Assembly (NCBI GenBank): GCA_051294375.1
Contig: CM119271.1
Span: forward strand, 10,259,225 to 10,323,224
DNA from: Paraspadella gotoi
Lineage: Eukaryota > Chaetognatha
Reading direction: 5' to 3'
Length of the DNA stretch: 64,000 bases
In this document: one piece after another, positions 22,480 to 33,259 of the stretch
Layout of the letters: every line of letters starts with the position of its first letter
How positions within the stretch are numbered: the stretch's first letter is position 1
Made by a program: the position numbers and the translations under genes
Notes under the pieces: model-generated
What the model saw: only the letters and a program-made list of their open reading frames with translations
What the model was told of the DNA's origin: nothing
Database searches by the model: none

Positions 22480-22512
22480 CCCTCCTCCTCCTCCTCCTCC
22501 TCCTCCTCCTCC
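22480..22512. repeat. (CTC)n triplet tract
   Basis: About ten cctcct units. On the minus strand they give a poly-E frame that runs into the intron after the S1 exon and is not coding. Confidence 0.85.
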
Positions 22513-22552
22513 TTTTTTACATCGACAAAGAAAAACATTGCGTCTCGGTTAC

Positions 22553-22655
22553 CTGGCAACGCGTTTGTAAACATTCTTCGTCGACGCAGGGAGTGTAGCT
22601 GCCCAGCGTGACGCAGTTCAACAGAATTACGGACATTGAAATCCGCTCGAACCAC
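22553..22655 (-). CDS. CACNA1G/H/I: T-type calcium channel S1 exon
   Basis: Encodes [18 protein letters not shown] and [16 protein letters not shown], the S1 helix of repeat I and the short S1-S2 loop; [16 protein letters not shown] is a Cav3 signature. It is 103 bp: one base finishing the previous codon (expected proline of NPWFER), then 34 codons, phase 0 at the donor CCAG/GTAACC. The upstream border has no usable AG. It ends in AC, preceded by TTCCTTAAC, pointing to a minor-class intron. The preceding N-terminal exon was not found in the window. Confidence 0.93.
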
Positions 22656-22695
22656 GTGGAGAGGACGAGGAAGGAACGAAGACGAGGTTAAGGAA
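22656..22695 (-). promoter_or_regulatory. U12-type (AT-AC) intron 3' end
   Basis: On the minus strand the sequence just before the S1 exon is TTCCTTAAC (RC of 22687-22695), a perfect minor-spliceosome branch consensus, then a pyrimidine-rich stretch without any AG, ending in AC (RC of 22656-22657) directly at the exon. Extending the S1 frame upstream meets a TAA within the branch sequence, so an AG acceptor further up is excluded. The same elements are kept in block A (9007-9046). Minor introns are known in voltage-gated sodium and calcium channel genes. The branch-to-end distance (about 31 nt) is somewhat long. Confidence 0.7.
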
Positions 22696-22732
22696 AACTC
22701 GATGCTCTTTTTTTTTTAATTAGGTTCATTTT

Positions 22733-22745
22733 CCAAGATGGCGGC
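22733..22745 (+). promoter_or_regulatory. CCAAGATGGCGGC (YY1/TISU-like) motif
   Basis: A perfect CAAGATGGCGGC, which fits both the YY1 site and the TISU start element, lies inside the intron upstream of S1. It is also in block A (9085-9097). The frame opening at its ATG closes after about 18 codons, so use as a start codon is unproven. Confidence 0.3.
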
Positions 22746-22974
22746 GTCCAGGCATGCATTCGATTCGCACGTTATTTCATCAGCATCATAGAAAATTTGA
22801 TATATCATTCACCAACACATCACAATCACACGATAGTTTCATCACTTTATCACAGTCGATATAATTTAATCACAACCGTCTCCTTTTTCACGATAATTAT
22901 CTTTTCTTCACATTCAATGTCACTTTTCAAAAATCAAAGGGAAAAAAACNNNNNNNNNNNNNNNNNNNNNNNNN

Positions 22975-23290
22975 GAAACCTATAGATTAAATCGAAAGAA
23001 TAGATAATGTCCTAACTAATCCGAATCTCTCTCTCACAGATCTATCATCGATCTCTCATACTGCACAAGATCTCATAGATAAATAGAAAGTCTCTACAGT
23101 ACAATCATACAATAGTATACACACATCCATATTAAGATACAGAAGCAAGATAATAATAGACAAGAAACAGGATAAACAGTACAGATTACGTGATCAGTGA
23201 CAGAGATGATATAAATATGAGTAGTATAACTACTTCAAGAACTCGAATAATAGAATAATACAAGAAATACTATGATTAAATAACATCTAC
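22975..23290. other. Scrambled sequence replacing a CT microsatellite
   Basis: This stretch sits where block A has a (CT)n tract (9325-9415). Its beginning still resembles block A (aaacct...taatcga...gatctctctctc) but it soon becomes a random-looking A/T/G/C mix unlike anything nearby. It follows a 25-N gap. Probably uncorrected read sequence of a microsatellite. Confidence 0.55.
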
Positions 23291-23523
23291 TTCTCCCTCC
23301 CTTTAAATCCGACACAGCTACTACAGAAACATGAATAATTCAGTCCTGATCTTCAGTTTTTGAGTTTATTATAAAACACAAAATCGTCACAATCTTTTTC
23401 GACTTTTGAAGTTTTTTCGCATTTAATTAAAGGGAGGGTTTTTTTTATTTGAAGTGGAAATTGTCATTCAAATTCGCGAATTTATTTCGCAAAGAAATTC
23501 TTTCCCGTTTTATGTGTTTCTTT

Positions 23524-23558
<35 letters not shown>

Positions 23559-23592
23559 AGAAGAGAGAGAGAGAGAGAGAGAGAGAAGAGAG

Positions 23593-23630
<38 letters not shown>

Positions 23631-25729
23631 AGAAGAGAAAGAAACAATAAGTTTTCCCCCCTCCCGTCGTTTCGGAGGGTGTCGCCCAGAAAGTGATCGA
23701 CGTTTCTCTTGCCTCTCTTCTCTCTCCTCTTCTACCCTCGCTCCTCTTCTCTCCTCCTTCTTCCTTTCTTTGAGAGGCGGGGCGTCGGGGGTGAGTCTTT
23801 GACCGACGATGGGTAAGTTTTTGAGAGGGTAGTGAGTTTTAATTGGATCGAGAAGGTGAGGGTTTGAGGTGGCGAGGATTAAATTAAGGGGCCGAATCAA
23901 GAATTAACGGGGGACCCTGATATCGCAAAGATTTGATTGAGTGACGAGGAAAGAAAAAACAAATTATTCAAAAAGTATTGGTTATTAAAATGAAAATGAA
24001 ATAAATGAGTACAAAAAACAAAATCAGGAATTATATAATTATATATACAACATAACATCTATTATTAATATGAAATATCCTAAAATCCTAATAATTATAT
24101 AATATTAAATGTACGGTACGGCGTAACAAAATTATCAGAAAATTTCTCTTTGCCAAAAAATTACCAGTGGAATACTTCGTCCCGTTTCTCTAGAGCTCGT
24201 CCCCCCTTAAAATCCACGCAAGGAAATGTCCAGATTTTCCAGACGGAGAAATTAAAAAAAAGGGTCACAATTTATTCGGACGACGGAGAAGGAAAAAGGA
24301 CAGGAGAATAAGGAAAAAGGAAAGGAAAAAAATGGGCCAGAGTTTCGGAAGATTAAATTGGGTCATCCTCTTGAGTTCCGAGTCTTTGGCCAATGAATAG
24401 ATACGGGCGGGCCGACTGGACGAATTAAAAAAAAGTTATCTTTAATGTATTAATTTATACTTATTATTAATTAAATGATATTTAAAACGAACTAGGTACC
24501 CCCTATGGTGAGACATACTTCAAGCGAAACACTAGCTTTCGTAGCAACTGGAAACGACGTGTAAAACTTCTTTTTCCTGTTTCAAGTCTTCGCATCTACA
24601 GTGGTCCCTTTCATCTCTCGCTCTAATCAGTTTTCCGATCATCGATGAACCACGAACTACGACGAACGTCAACGAACGAACTACGACGAAACAACGACAA
24701 CGAGACTGACGAGGAATGACAAATACATCGAAGAACATGACGAACTCAAAGAACTATGACGAACTTCGACGAACATGACGAAAACCATAAACGACACTAC
24801 GAACGACGAACTAGTGACGAACTTAGACGACAACTACGAACGGAACTACGACGACTACGACGGACTACGGATGGACGAACTACGACGAAAATAAAAGACC
24901 TGATCGAATTCGATTCTTTTTCGCCGTTCGATAGTTTTTCGTCGATGAACCTCAACGTTCGCCTTTGAACTTTCGTCAACCAGCGAAACCCTTCACGTTT
25001 CTCTCTCTCGTCTCTCCAGTCCTCGTCTCTCTCTCCTCTTCTCTCTCTCTCTTCTCTCCTTCTCTCTCCTCTCTCTCTCTCTCTCTTTCCAATCAACACA
25101 CCCCGCCGTCCCATTAAAAGAGACCCCCTCCTGGGCCGTCTTGGACGCTTGCAATCCCGGACCCTACTGCGTCACCCGCAGCGAACCCGTCCAACGCGCC
25201 CTCTTTCCCTCTCGCCCACTTTTGTATTTCCCTTTTCCTGTTTTCCCCTTTTCTGTCCCCGCTTTTTTCCTTTGGTCCCGCGCATCGGCATTAGGTACCT
25301 GGACTCGATCCCCGATGGGTTAATATATCCCGAAGGACGGGGGGGACGAAACCGCCATTGGGGACATGAAAAACCCTCAAGCTGTTCCAAGCCCAGGAAC
25401 CCGGTTCAGCCGCTAGAGGGGTTTCAAGAAGTTGCGGATACACCGCAGCCTACTTAGTCGCCATATCCACACCATTACCCCCCCACGCACTTCGCCGCCC
25501 ACATCGGCACAGCACCCCTTTTCATCCATTCCAACTCCCTCCCCTGCCCGCGCCCTTCAGGGGTCGCCCCACAGGGTCCAACCCACCATCTTATCGTGGT
25601 CGGGCTTTTCTCCCTAGAGCCATCGCCGTCGTCGGGAGTCATTCTCTTCCAACGAGTTTCGCCCCGCAGTGTCCACCACCGCTCCTCCTTTCCCTTAGCT
25701 TTCCTTTTTTTTAATTCTTTTTTCTTTTC

Positions 25730-25760
<31 letters not shown>

Positions 25761-26700
25761 TTACTTTTTTCTCTCCTCTATTTATTCTTCTCTTCTCTTC
25801 CTTCTCTTCTCTTACTCTTCTCTTTTTTTCTCTTCTCTTTTCTTCTCTCTCTTCTCTTATCTTCCTCTCTTCTCTTCGTCTTCTCTCTCTCTCTTCTTTT
25901 CTTTTAAAGTTTTTTTTTTTTTTCTTTTCTCCTCCTTCTCTTCTCTTCCTCCTTCTTCTCCCGCCCTTCTCTTCTCTTCTCTTCTTTCTTTTAAGTTTTT
26001 TCATTTTTATTACTTTTTATTTTATACTTTCTTTTTTTAATACTTTTCTTTTTCTTCCCCTCCTCTTTTCTTTTTTCTTTTTTTTCTTTTGAATTCTTTT
26101 TGGTTTTCTCTCCTCATTCGACAACCTCCCCCCTCTGCCAAGCCTCAGTTTTATCATTATATTTTCCCCGCCCCGGCCGAAAGTCAATCTCAAAAACTCA
26201 TTAAATTCCCCCGTTTGGATGTCTCTCGATGTCTCTTCATTCGAAACTAAGTTATAATCCTTTCTCCTCACTGAAGGAAACTCTCTCTTTCTTTCTCCTC
26301 CTTCACTTCCCAATTTTCTTTCCATCTCCTTAAATCTTCTCTTTTTCATATTCCCTTTTCCCTCCGAATTCCTCATTTCCTCTGCCTCCTTTTCCTCTAT
26401 TCTACATAATCCTTTACCTCCTCCCCATTCCCTGCCTCTTTTCAGTCTTCAATAAACTTTTTCTTCCCTTCCCTTTTTTCTTCTTTCAACAATCTTCTCT
26501 TCTTCCTTTCTTGTCTCTACTTCCTTCCTCCTTTCTCTCTCCTCGCCTGTACTTCTCTTCCTTTCTTTCCTCCACCTCTCCTACCTTCCTTCCCTCTCTT
26601 TTGTTTTCCTCTTCCTTCCTCTTTCCCCTCTTCCTTCCTCTCTCTCCCTTTTTCCTTCCTCCCTTACATTCTTTCCCTCTCCCTTCCCCCTTCCCTCTCC
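23290..26700. repeat. Block B2: noisy partial duplicate
   Basis: 23290-23530 matches 9416-9650, then the sequence jumps at a CT-to-GA switch (about 23525-23640) to material matching 12700-16220 and 29580-32250. It is bounded by 25-N gaps (22950 and 26701). Differences are mostly indels. It carries the same minisatellites and polypyrimidine tract as block C and no recognised exon. Confidence 0.8.
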
Positions 26701-26870
26701 NNNNNNNNNNNNNNNNNNNNNNNNNTCTTTCAATTTGTTTTTTCCGTATATATTTCCCCATCACGTCTACAACTAATTGATTTTTATTAAAAGTAACGAT
26801 GTTAAACAAAGAAATATGCGACAATAACTCTGATATTCATCCGCTAAAATAACAAGTTTGAGCAAACAAT

Positions 26871-27068
26871 GTCGGATCTGCCCACGATAATTATCGGTAA
26901 TTAATTAATTAATTATTAATTAATTAATTATTATTTATTATAATTAATTAATAATTAATAAATAATAATTAATTAATAATTAATCAATTAAATTTATTTA
27001 ATTAATTAGGCAATAAATTAATTAGGCAATTCATTAATTAATTTGATCTGCTGATAAGCAGATCCGAC
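26871..27068. mobile_element. MITE-like element with 11-bp inverted ends (block C copy)
   Basis: GTCGGATCTGC (26871-26881) and GCAGATCCGAC (27058-27068) flank an ATTAATTA-rich core, with an internal palindrome next to the right end. A related half-copy in reverse orientation lies at 57250-57325, and there the similarity extends a little outside the inverted end. No transposase is present. Confidence 0.55.
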
Positions 27069-27228
27069 TAAAAAGACATAAAAATATATTTAAACAGATA
27101 AACAAAAATATTTTTAAAAGACTGACAAACGATCGATTTTTTTAAAAAAAAGTCCCTGGATCATCAATCTTTTGTTTCTTAAATTTAGAGTCGCTTTTAA
27201 AAAGGTTTTTTTACTACCTTTCTCCTTT

Positions 27229-27272
<44 letters not shown>

Positions 27273-28185
27273 GCCGGCCATTTACATTTTTTTCAACTTT
27301 ATAGTCGCTTCTCAACGAGACTCTATAAGACGCTCTACTGAGAATTATGTTATTTGAACTAAGCTTAGAAAATGAAAAGTGTTACATAAATGGGTTTCAT
27401 CGTCTGAATCATACGTTTTCGTCCCTCGAATGAGAAAGAAGGAAATAGGAAGAGGAAAAGGAGGAAGAGGATCAGCAGCCGCAGGAAAATCATCATCAGC
27501 AGGAAAATCAGCAGCAGGAATAATAGAAAGAAAGTATAAGCTGATTTTACTACGAAATCGTCATTCCTTCCTTTTTTCTTTTTCCTCTTTCCTTTTATTT
27601 CCTTTTTCCAAAAACTACGCTTTCCTCTTTTCAATTTTTTTTTTCTCCCGTACACAAAGAGCGAGCAGCGAAGGAAACTTATTTTTGACGATGGGGAAAA
27701 CTGGATTTTTCCCCTCGAGGGACGACGCTCCGCAGTCGGCACGGCCCGCTGCGCGGTCGGCGCTGCGCACTCCGTCACTTTGCAGTTCGAATCGAAAGTA
27801 GCTCGCTGATGAAAATCGCTTTCCTTTTTTTTTTTCTTCTTCCAGCCCATCACACGCGCCGGTCGACCACAACTCTCCCAGCCAATCAATTTTCAACTAG
27901 ATTTAAATCTGAGATTCAAGTTCACAATTTTCAACTTTTGAGGAATCAATGAGGCCAATCGACCAATCACGAACGATCATTCCGATGACAAAGGAAGCCC
28001 CGCCTCTCCCATTATCTTTCCATTTACAAAAATAAAACAAATCCACCAACCACAAACTAAGTTACCCATCATTCTCTCTCTCTCATTGGTCCTTTTTCTT
28101 CATCTTCTGATAGCCAATGAAAATTTTTTTTTCTCTCTCCGGATTGGCTCATAAAAAAAAATTCCCCTCTCTCTCAAGTGACGGT

Positions 28186-28270
28186 CTTTTCTTTTCTTTT
28201 CTTTTCTTTTCTTTTCTTTTCTTTTCTTTTCTTTTCTTTTCTTTTCTTTTCTTTTCTTTTCTTTTCTTTT
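28186..28270. repeat. (TTTTC)n microsatellite
   Basis: About 16 nearly perfect pentamers. The block A copy (11281-11365) is irregular. Confidence 0.9.
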
Positions 28271-28557
28271 TTTGGCGCGCAAGAGCAATCTCCTTTTCCC
28301 TTTTCTTCTATTATTGAGTGTTTTTTACCCCATTTTTAGAATCGACGATCTGAGGACTAAATGAATTACTTTGTCTGTGTCTCTGTCCGTTTCTTTTGAT
28401 TGTCTGTCTGTCCGTCCGTGTGTCTGTCCTCTCCGCCATTTGAGCAGATCAAGTTCCAAATTTGGGTCGCCAGTAAAATATTTAAGTGCCGCGTGGATCA
28501 TTGGGTCAGTTTGCATCTCTCTCTCTCTCTCTTCTTTCAAATTATCAGCGAGAGAGA

Positions 28558-28614
<57 letters not shown>

Positions 28615-29580
28615 CAAAGGGATAAAAAAAAATTTTAAAGAAGGTAAAGAGAGAAAGATTTGTCAAAGAAAGGTGAGCGCATCGTCGTGAGAAGGAAATT
28701 GGCCAAGAAAGGAACTTAGAAAAGTGAAAGAGAGAGAGAGAGAGAGAGACAGAGAGAGAAAACTGTATTCGATTTTACTGGTTGCTGCTGATAAAAAGTC
28801 TCAGTGCTGCGCTACTTTGCACGCGAGGAAAACCCAAGAGGAAAACAAGAAGAGAGGAAAGGAGAGAGAGGGAGGGAGGGAGGAAAGGAGAGAGNNNNNN
28901 NNNNNNNNNNNNNNNNNNNNNNNNNNNNNNNNNNNNNNNNNNNNNNNNNNNNNNNNNNNNNNNNNNNNNNNNNNNNNNNNNNNNNNNNNNNNNNNNNNNN
29001 NNNNNNNNNNNNNNNNNNNNNNNNNNNNNNNNNNNNNNNNNNNNNNNNNNNNNNNNNNNNNNNNNNNNNNNNNNNNNNNNNNNNNNNNNNNNNNNNNNNN
29101 NNNNNNNNNNNNNNNNNNNNNNNNNNNNNNNNNNNNNNNNNNNAAGAAAAATTGTAGGATAGGGAGAAAAAAAGATGGCAGAGAGAAAGAGCAAGATGAG
29201 AGAGGGAGAAAGGAAGAAACAAAGAGAGAGAGTTTAAGCGACTACAAGAGGCTAAAAGAGAGAGAGTGGAGAGCGAGAGAGAGNNNNNNNNNNNNNNNNN
29301 NNNNNNNNNNNNNNNNNNNNNNNNNNNNNNNNNNNNNNNNNNNNNNNNNNNNNNNNNNNNNNNNNNNNNNNNNNNNNNNNNNNNNNNNNNNNNNNNNNNN
29401 NNNNNNNNNNNNNNNNNNNNNNNNNNNNNNNNNNNNNNNNNNNNNNNNNNNNNNNNNNNNNNNNNNNNNNNNNNNNNNNNNNNNNNNNNNNNNNNNNNNN
29501 NNNNNNNNNNNNNNNNNNNNNNNNNNNNNNNNNNNNNNNNNNNNNNNNNNNNNNNNNNNNNNNNNNNNNNNNNNNNNNNN

Positions 29581-29592
29581 CGCCGATGGGTA
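29581..29592 (+). promoter_or_regulatory. Possible start-codon exon end (ATGG/GTAAGT)
   Basis: CGCCGATGG/GTAAGT combines a start context with a perfect splice donor and is present in all three representations (12838, 23805, 29581). Upstream is GC-rich (ggcgggcgtcgggg). It could be the first exon of a plus-strand gene, but no second exon was found. Confidence 0.2.
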
Positions 29593-30379
29593 AGTTTTTT
29601 TTCGAGGGTGAGTTTAATTGGATTCGAGAGGTGAGGGTTGAGGTGAGGCGAGGATTAAATTAAGGGGCGAATCAGAATTTAAGGGGACTCTGATATCGCA
29701 AAGATTTGATTGAGACGAGGAAAGAAATAACAAATTATTGAAAGTATTGGGTTATTAAAATGAAATGAAATGAAATGAGTACAACAAATACAAGAATTAT
29801 ATATTATATATACAACATTAACATCTATTATTAAATATGAAATAAATCCTAAAATCCTAAAATAATTATAATAATATTAAATGTACGTACAAAATCAGAA
29901 TTTCTCTTTGGCCAAAAAATTATCCAGTGAATACTTCGTCCCGTTTCTCTAGACTCGTCCCCTTAAATCCACTCGTCAAGAAATGTCCAGATTTTCAGAC
30001 GATAAAAAAAAGGGTCACATTAATATTCGGACGACGGAGAAGGAAAAAAGGGACAGGAAGGAAAAAAGGAAAAAAGGAAAAAAGGAAAAAAATGGCCAGA
30101 GTTTCGGAGATTAAATTGGGTCATCCCTCTTGAGTTCCGAGTCTTGGCCAATGATACGGGCGGCCGACTGGACGAATTAAAAGTTATCTTTAATGTATTA
30201 ATTTATACTTATTATTATTAAATGATATTTAAAACGAACTAGGTACCCTAGGTGAGACATACTTTAAGCGAACACTAGCTTTCGTAGCAACTGGAAACGA
30301 CTGTACTTCTTTTCTGTTTCAGTCTTCGCATCTACAGTGGTCTCCGTTTCATCTCTCGCTCTATCAGTTTCCGATATCG

Positions 30380-30538
30380 ATGACGACGAACTACGACGAA
30401 CGTCAACGACGAACTACGACGAACAACGACAACGAATGACGACGAATGACAAATAACATCGAAGAACCATGACGAACTACAACGAACTATGACGAACTTC
30501 GACGAACCATGACGAACCATAACGAACTACGACGAACT
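30380..30538. repeat. GACGAACTAC minisatellite
   Basis: Degenerate tandem units of gacgaactacgacgaac, running into an N gap (30539). D/E/N- or S-rich frames are repeat translations. Confidence 0.8.
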
Positions 30539-30891
30539 NNNNNNNNNNNNNNNNNNNNNNNNNNNNNNNNNNNNNNNNNNNNNNNNNNNNNNNNNNNNNN
30601 NNNNNNNNNNNNNNNNNNNNNNNNNNNNNNNNNNNNNNNNNNNNNNNNNNNNNNNNNNNNNNNNNNNNNNNNNNNNNNNNNNNNNNNNNNNNNNNNNNNN
30701 NNNNNNNNNNNNNNNNNNNNNNNNNNNNNNNNNNNNNNNNNNNNNNNNNNNNNNNNNNNNNNNNNNNNNNNNNNNNNNNNNNNNNNNNNNNNNNNNNNNN
30801 NNNNNNNNNTTCCCTTTTCTGTTTCCCCTTTTCTGTCCCCGTCTTTCTGTCCCGCGCATCGGCATTAGGTACCGGACTCGATCCCCGATGG

Positions 30892-30899
30892 TATATATA
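30892..30899 (+). promoter_or_regulatory. TATATATA box-like element
   Basis: TATATATA in a GC-rich surrounding, also in block A (14489-14496). It could be a core promoter, but no downstream gene was recognised. Confidence 0.2.
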
Positions 30900-32939
30900 C
30901 CCCGAGGACGGACGAAAACCGCCTTGGGGACATGGAAAAACCCTCAAGCCTGGTTCCAAGCCCAGGACCCGTTCNNNNNNNNNNNNNNNNNNNNNNNNNN
31001 NNNNNNNNNNNNNNNNNNNNNNNNNNNNNNNNNNNNNNNNNNNNNNNNNNNNNNNNNNNNNNNNNNNNNNNNNNNNNNNNNNNNNNNNNNNNNNNNNNNN
31101 NNNNNNNNNNNNNNNNNNNNNNNNNNNNNNNNNNNNNNNNNNNNCCTTCCCTGCCCGCGCCCTTCAGGGGTCGCCCCACAGGGGTCACCCACCATCTTAT
31201 CGTGGTTCGGCTTTTCTCCTAAGCCATCGCCGTCGGTCGGGAGTCATTCCTTCCAACGAGTTTCGCCCCGCAGTGTCACCCTCTCTCTTTTTCCCCTTTA
31301 GCTTTCTTNNNNNNNNNNNNNNNNNNNNNNNNNNNNNNNNNNNNNNNNNNNNNNNNNNNNNNNNNNNNNNNNNNNNNNNNNNNNNNNNNNNNNNNNNNNN
31401 NNNNNNNNNNNNNNNNNNNNNNNNNNNNNNNNNNNNNNNNNNNNNNNNNNNNNNNNNNNNNNNNNNNNNNNNNNNNNNNNNNNNNNNNNNNNNNNNNNNN
31501 NNNNNNNNNNNNNNNNNNNNTCTTCTCTTCTCTTCTCTTCTCTTCTCTTCTCTTCTTTCTTTTTAAGTTTTTTCATTTTTACTTTTTTATTTTTATACTT
31601 TTCTTTTTTTATACTTTTCTTTTTCTCTTTTCTTTTTTCTTTTTTTTTCTTTTGAATTCTTCTTTTCTCTCCTCTCAACCTCCCGCCCTCTGCCAGCCTC
31701 TTTTTTATCATTATTATTTTCCGCCGAAAGTCAAAATCTCTCAAAAACTCATAAAATTCCCGTTTGATGTCTCTCGATGTCTCTTCACTTCGAACTAGTT
31801 ATAAATCCTTTCTCTCCGACTTAGGAAACTCTCTCCTTTCTTTCTCCTCTTTCACTTCCTATTTTCTTTCCTCCTCCCCTTTATCTTCTCTTCATATTTC
31901 CTTTCCTCCGATTCCTCATTTTCCTCCCTTCCTTTTCTCCTATTCCTCATTATATCCTTTTACCTCCTCCCCATTCCTGCCTCTTTTCAGTCTTCATAAA
32001 CTTTCTTCCCTTCCCCTTTTTTCTTTCAATCTCTCTCTTCTTCTTTCTCCCTACTTTCTCCTTTCTCCTCTCTCGCCTGTCTTCTCTTCTTCTTCCTCCA
32101 CCTCTCTACCTTCCTTCCCTCTCTTTTGTTTCCTCTTCCCCCTTCCTTCTTTCCTCCTTTCCTTCCTGCTTTTCTCTTTTTTTCTCCTTCTCTCCCTTTC
32201 CTTCCTCCCTTCCTCCCTTTCCCGCTCCTTTCTTCCTTCCTCCCCCCTCTACTCCTCTAGAAGACGAAAAGATAAAAAATCAACATTCGCAATCGAAGAT
32301 GCGATCAAAAACGTTACGATCAAAGACGATGCCATCAGAAATCTCTTCGCCTTTCGCTCTCGTTCGTTTTGCATTCGTTCAGCATCGCTTTTTTTTCCGC
32401 CTGACCGATTTTCTTTCTTACCCCGCCCGAAGAGTTTACCTTTCTTTTGTACCTCTCGGTCGGTCTGTCTGTCTATCTGTCTGTCTCTCTGTCTCTTTTT
32501 CAGTCTCTCTTACGTTTTAAATGCTTTTATCTAGGGTTCTACCGCATCATTTTTAATTAATACTCGGTAGTAAGATGCATAATTTGCCATACATTTATGC
32601 AACACCTTCAATTCGTCGGTTCTTGTTTTCTCTCCCTTCCCTTCTCCCTCTCCTACTTTCGGATCATCTTTCCCTCGCCTCTCTCTGAGAAATATGGTTA
32701 AAGGCATATTATACTCATGATTGGAAAAACGAACAACATAATCTAAAAAAAAAATTCAATGTGTCCGCGGTTGCTTTTCCTCTGCTTATGGTTTAGTCCA
32801 CCGGCCAGTGTATTTAAACCTTTCCCCCCGACCCTGTGTTATGTTGTGGTCATTGAGCGCGCAGGTGCACGCTGTCGCCATCTGGGTCATCGCCATTTCA
32901 AAGCGTTAACTATGAAAGCTAGACAATGAATCATGGTGT

Positions 32940-33180
32940 CCCAGGTTTCTTTGGCTCGTATTTGGGGTGTACCTCCCAGACACAATTGGTCACCTCTCCT
33001 TTCTGGCCACTCGACCAATCGCCGCCGCCTGCCCAATGTACGCGTCGTCCCTTCTTAAAAGAAAATCTATCGATAGAAGGAATGGTGGGGATCGATGAAA
33101 GTGAGCTGCGATTGGGTGATAAAGTTGCGAAACGAACGAGGGGAAGAAAGGGGCCTTCTAGCGGAGAATTGAATAGTGAC
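32940..33180. promoter_or_regulatory. Promoter-like patch with TATCGATA and CCAAT motifs
   Basis: GC-richer region with GACCAATCGCCGCC, ATTGG, and a TATCGATA palindrome (33068-33075) that fits the insect DRE element. Open frames exist on both strands (105 aa plus, 91 aa minus), none recognised. Confidence 0.3.
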
Positions 33181-33259
33181 AAAAATAATGTACTAACCAA
33201 GTCCAAAGACGCAGAATTAGTTTATATCGGAAACGTTCGATATTGAGGGTCGATTTCTG

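Larger units (their letters stand above)
17275..22949. other. Block B1: accurate version of the channel locus
   Basis: Holds seven channel exons, each with an intact frame and matching splice phase. It is interrupted by gaps at 20211-20557 and 20682-21439 and ended by a 25-N gap at 22950. Exon models should be taken from here, not from block A. Confidence 0.85.
26726..32690. other. Block C: cleaner version of the upstream intron/flank
   Basis: Matches 9737-16738 of block A. Gaps at 28895-29143, 29284-29580, 30539-30809, 30975-31144 and 31309-31520 fall in simple repeats. It contains the MITE-like element, a (TTTTC)n tract, GA tracts, the GACGAACTA minisatellite and a polypyrimidine tract. 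No coding exon was recognised. Confidence 0.75.

Noticed and set aside
22548-22560. GTTACC-TG-GCAAC, a near-perfect RFX X-box (also 8892-8904)
   Set aside because: It spans the splice donor of the S1 exon (TGCCAG/GTAAC on the minus strand); the match is explained by coding plus splice signal.
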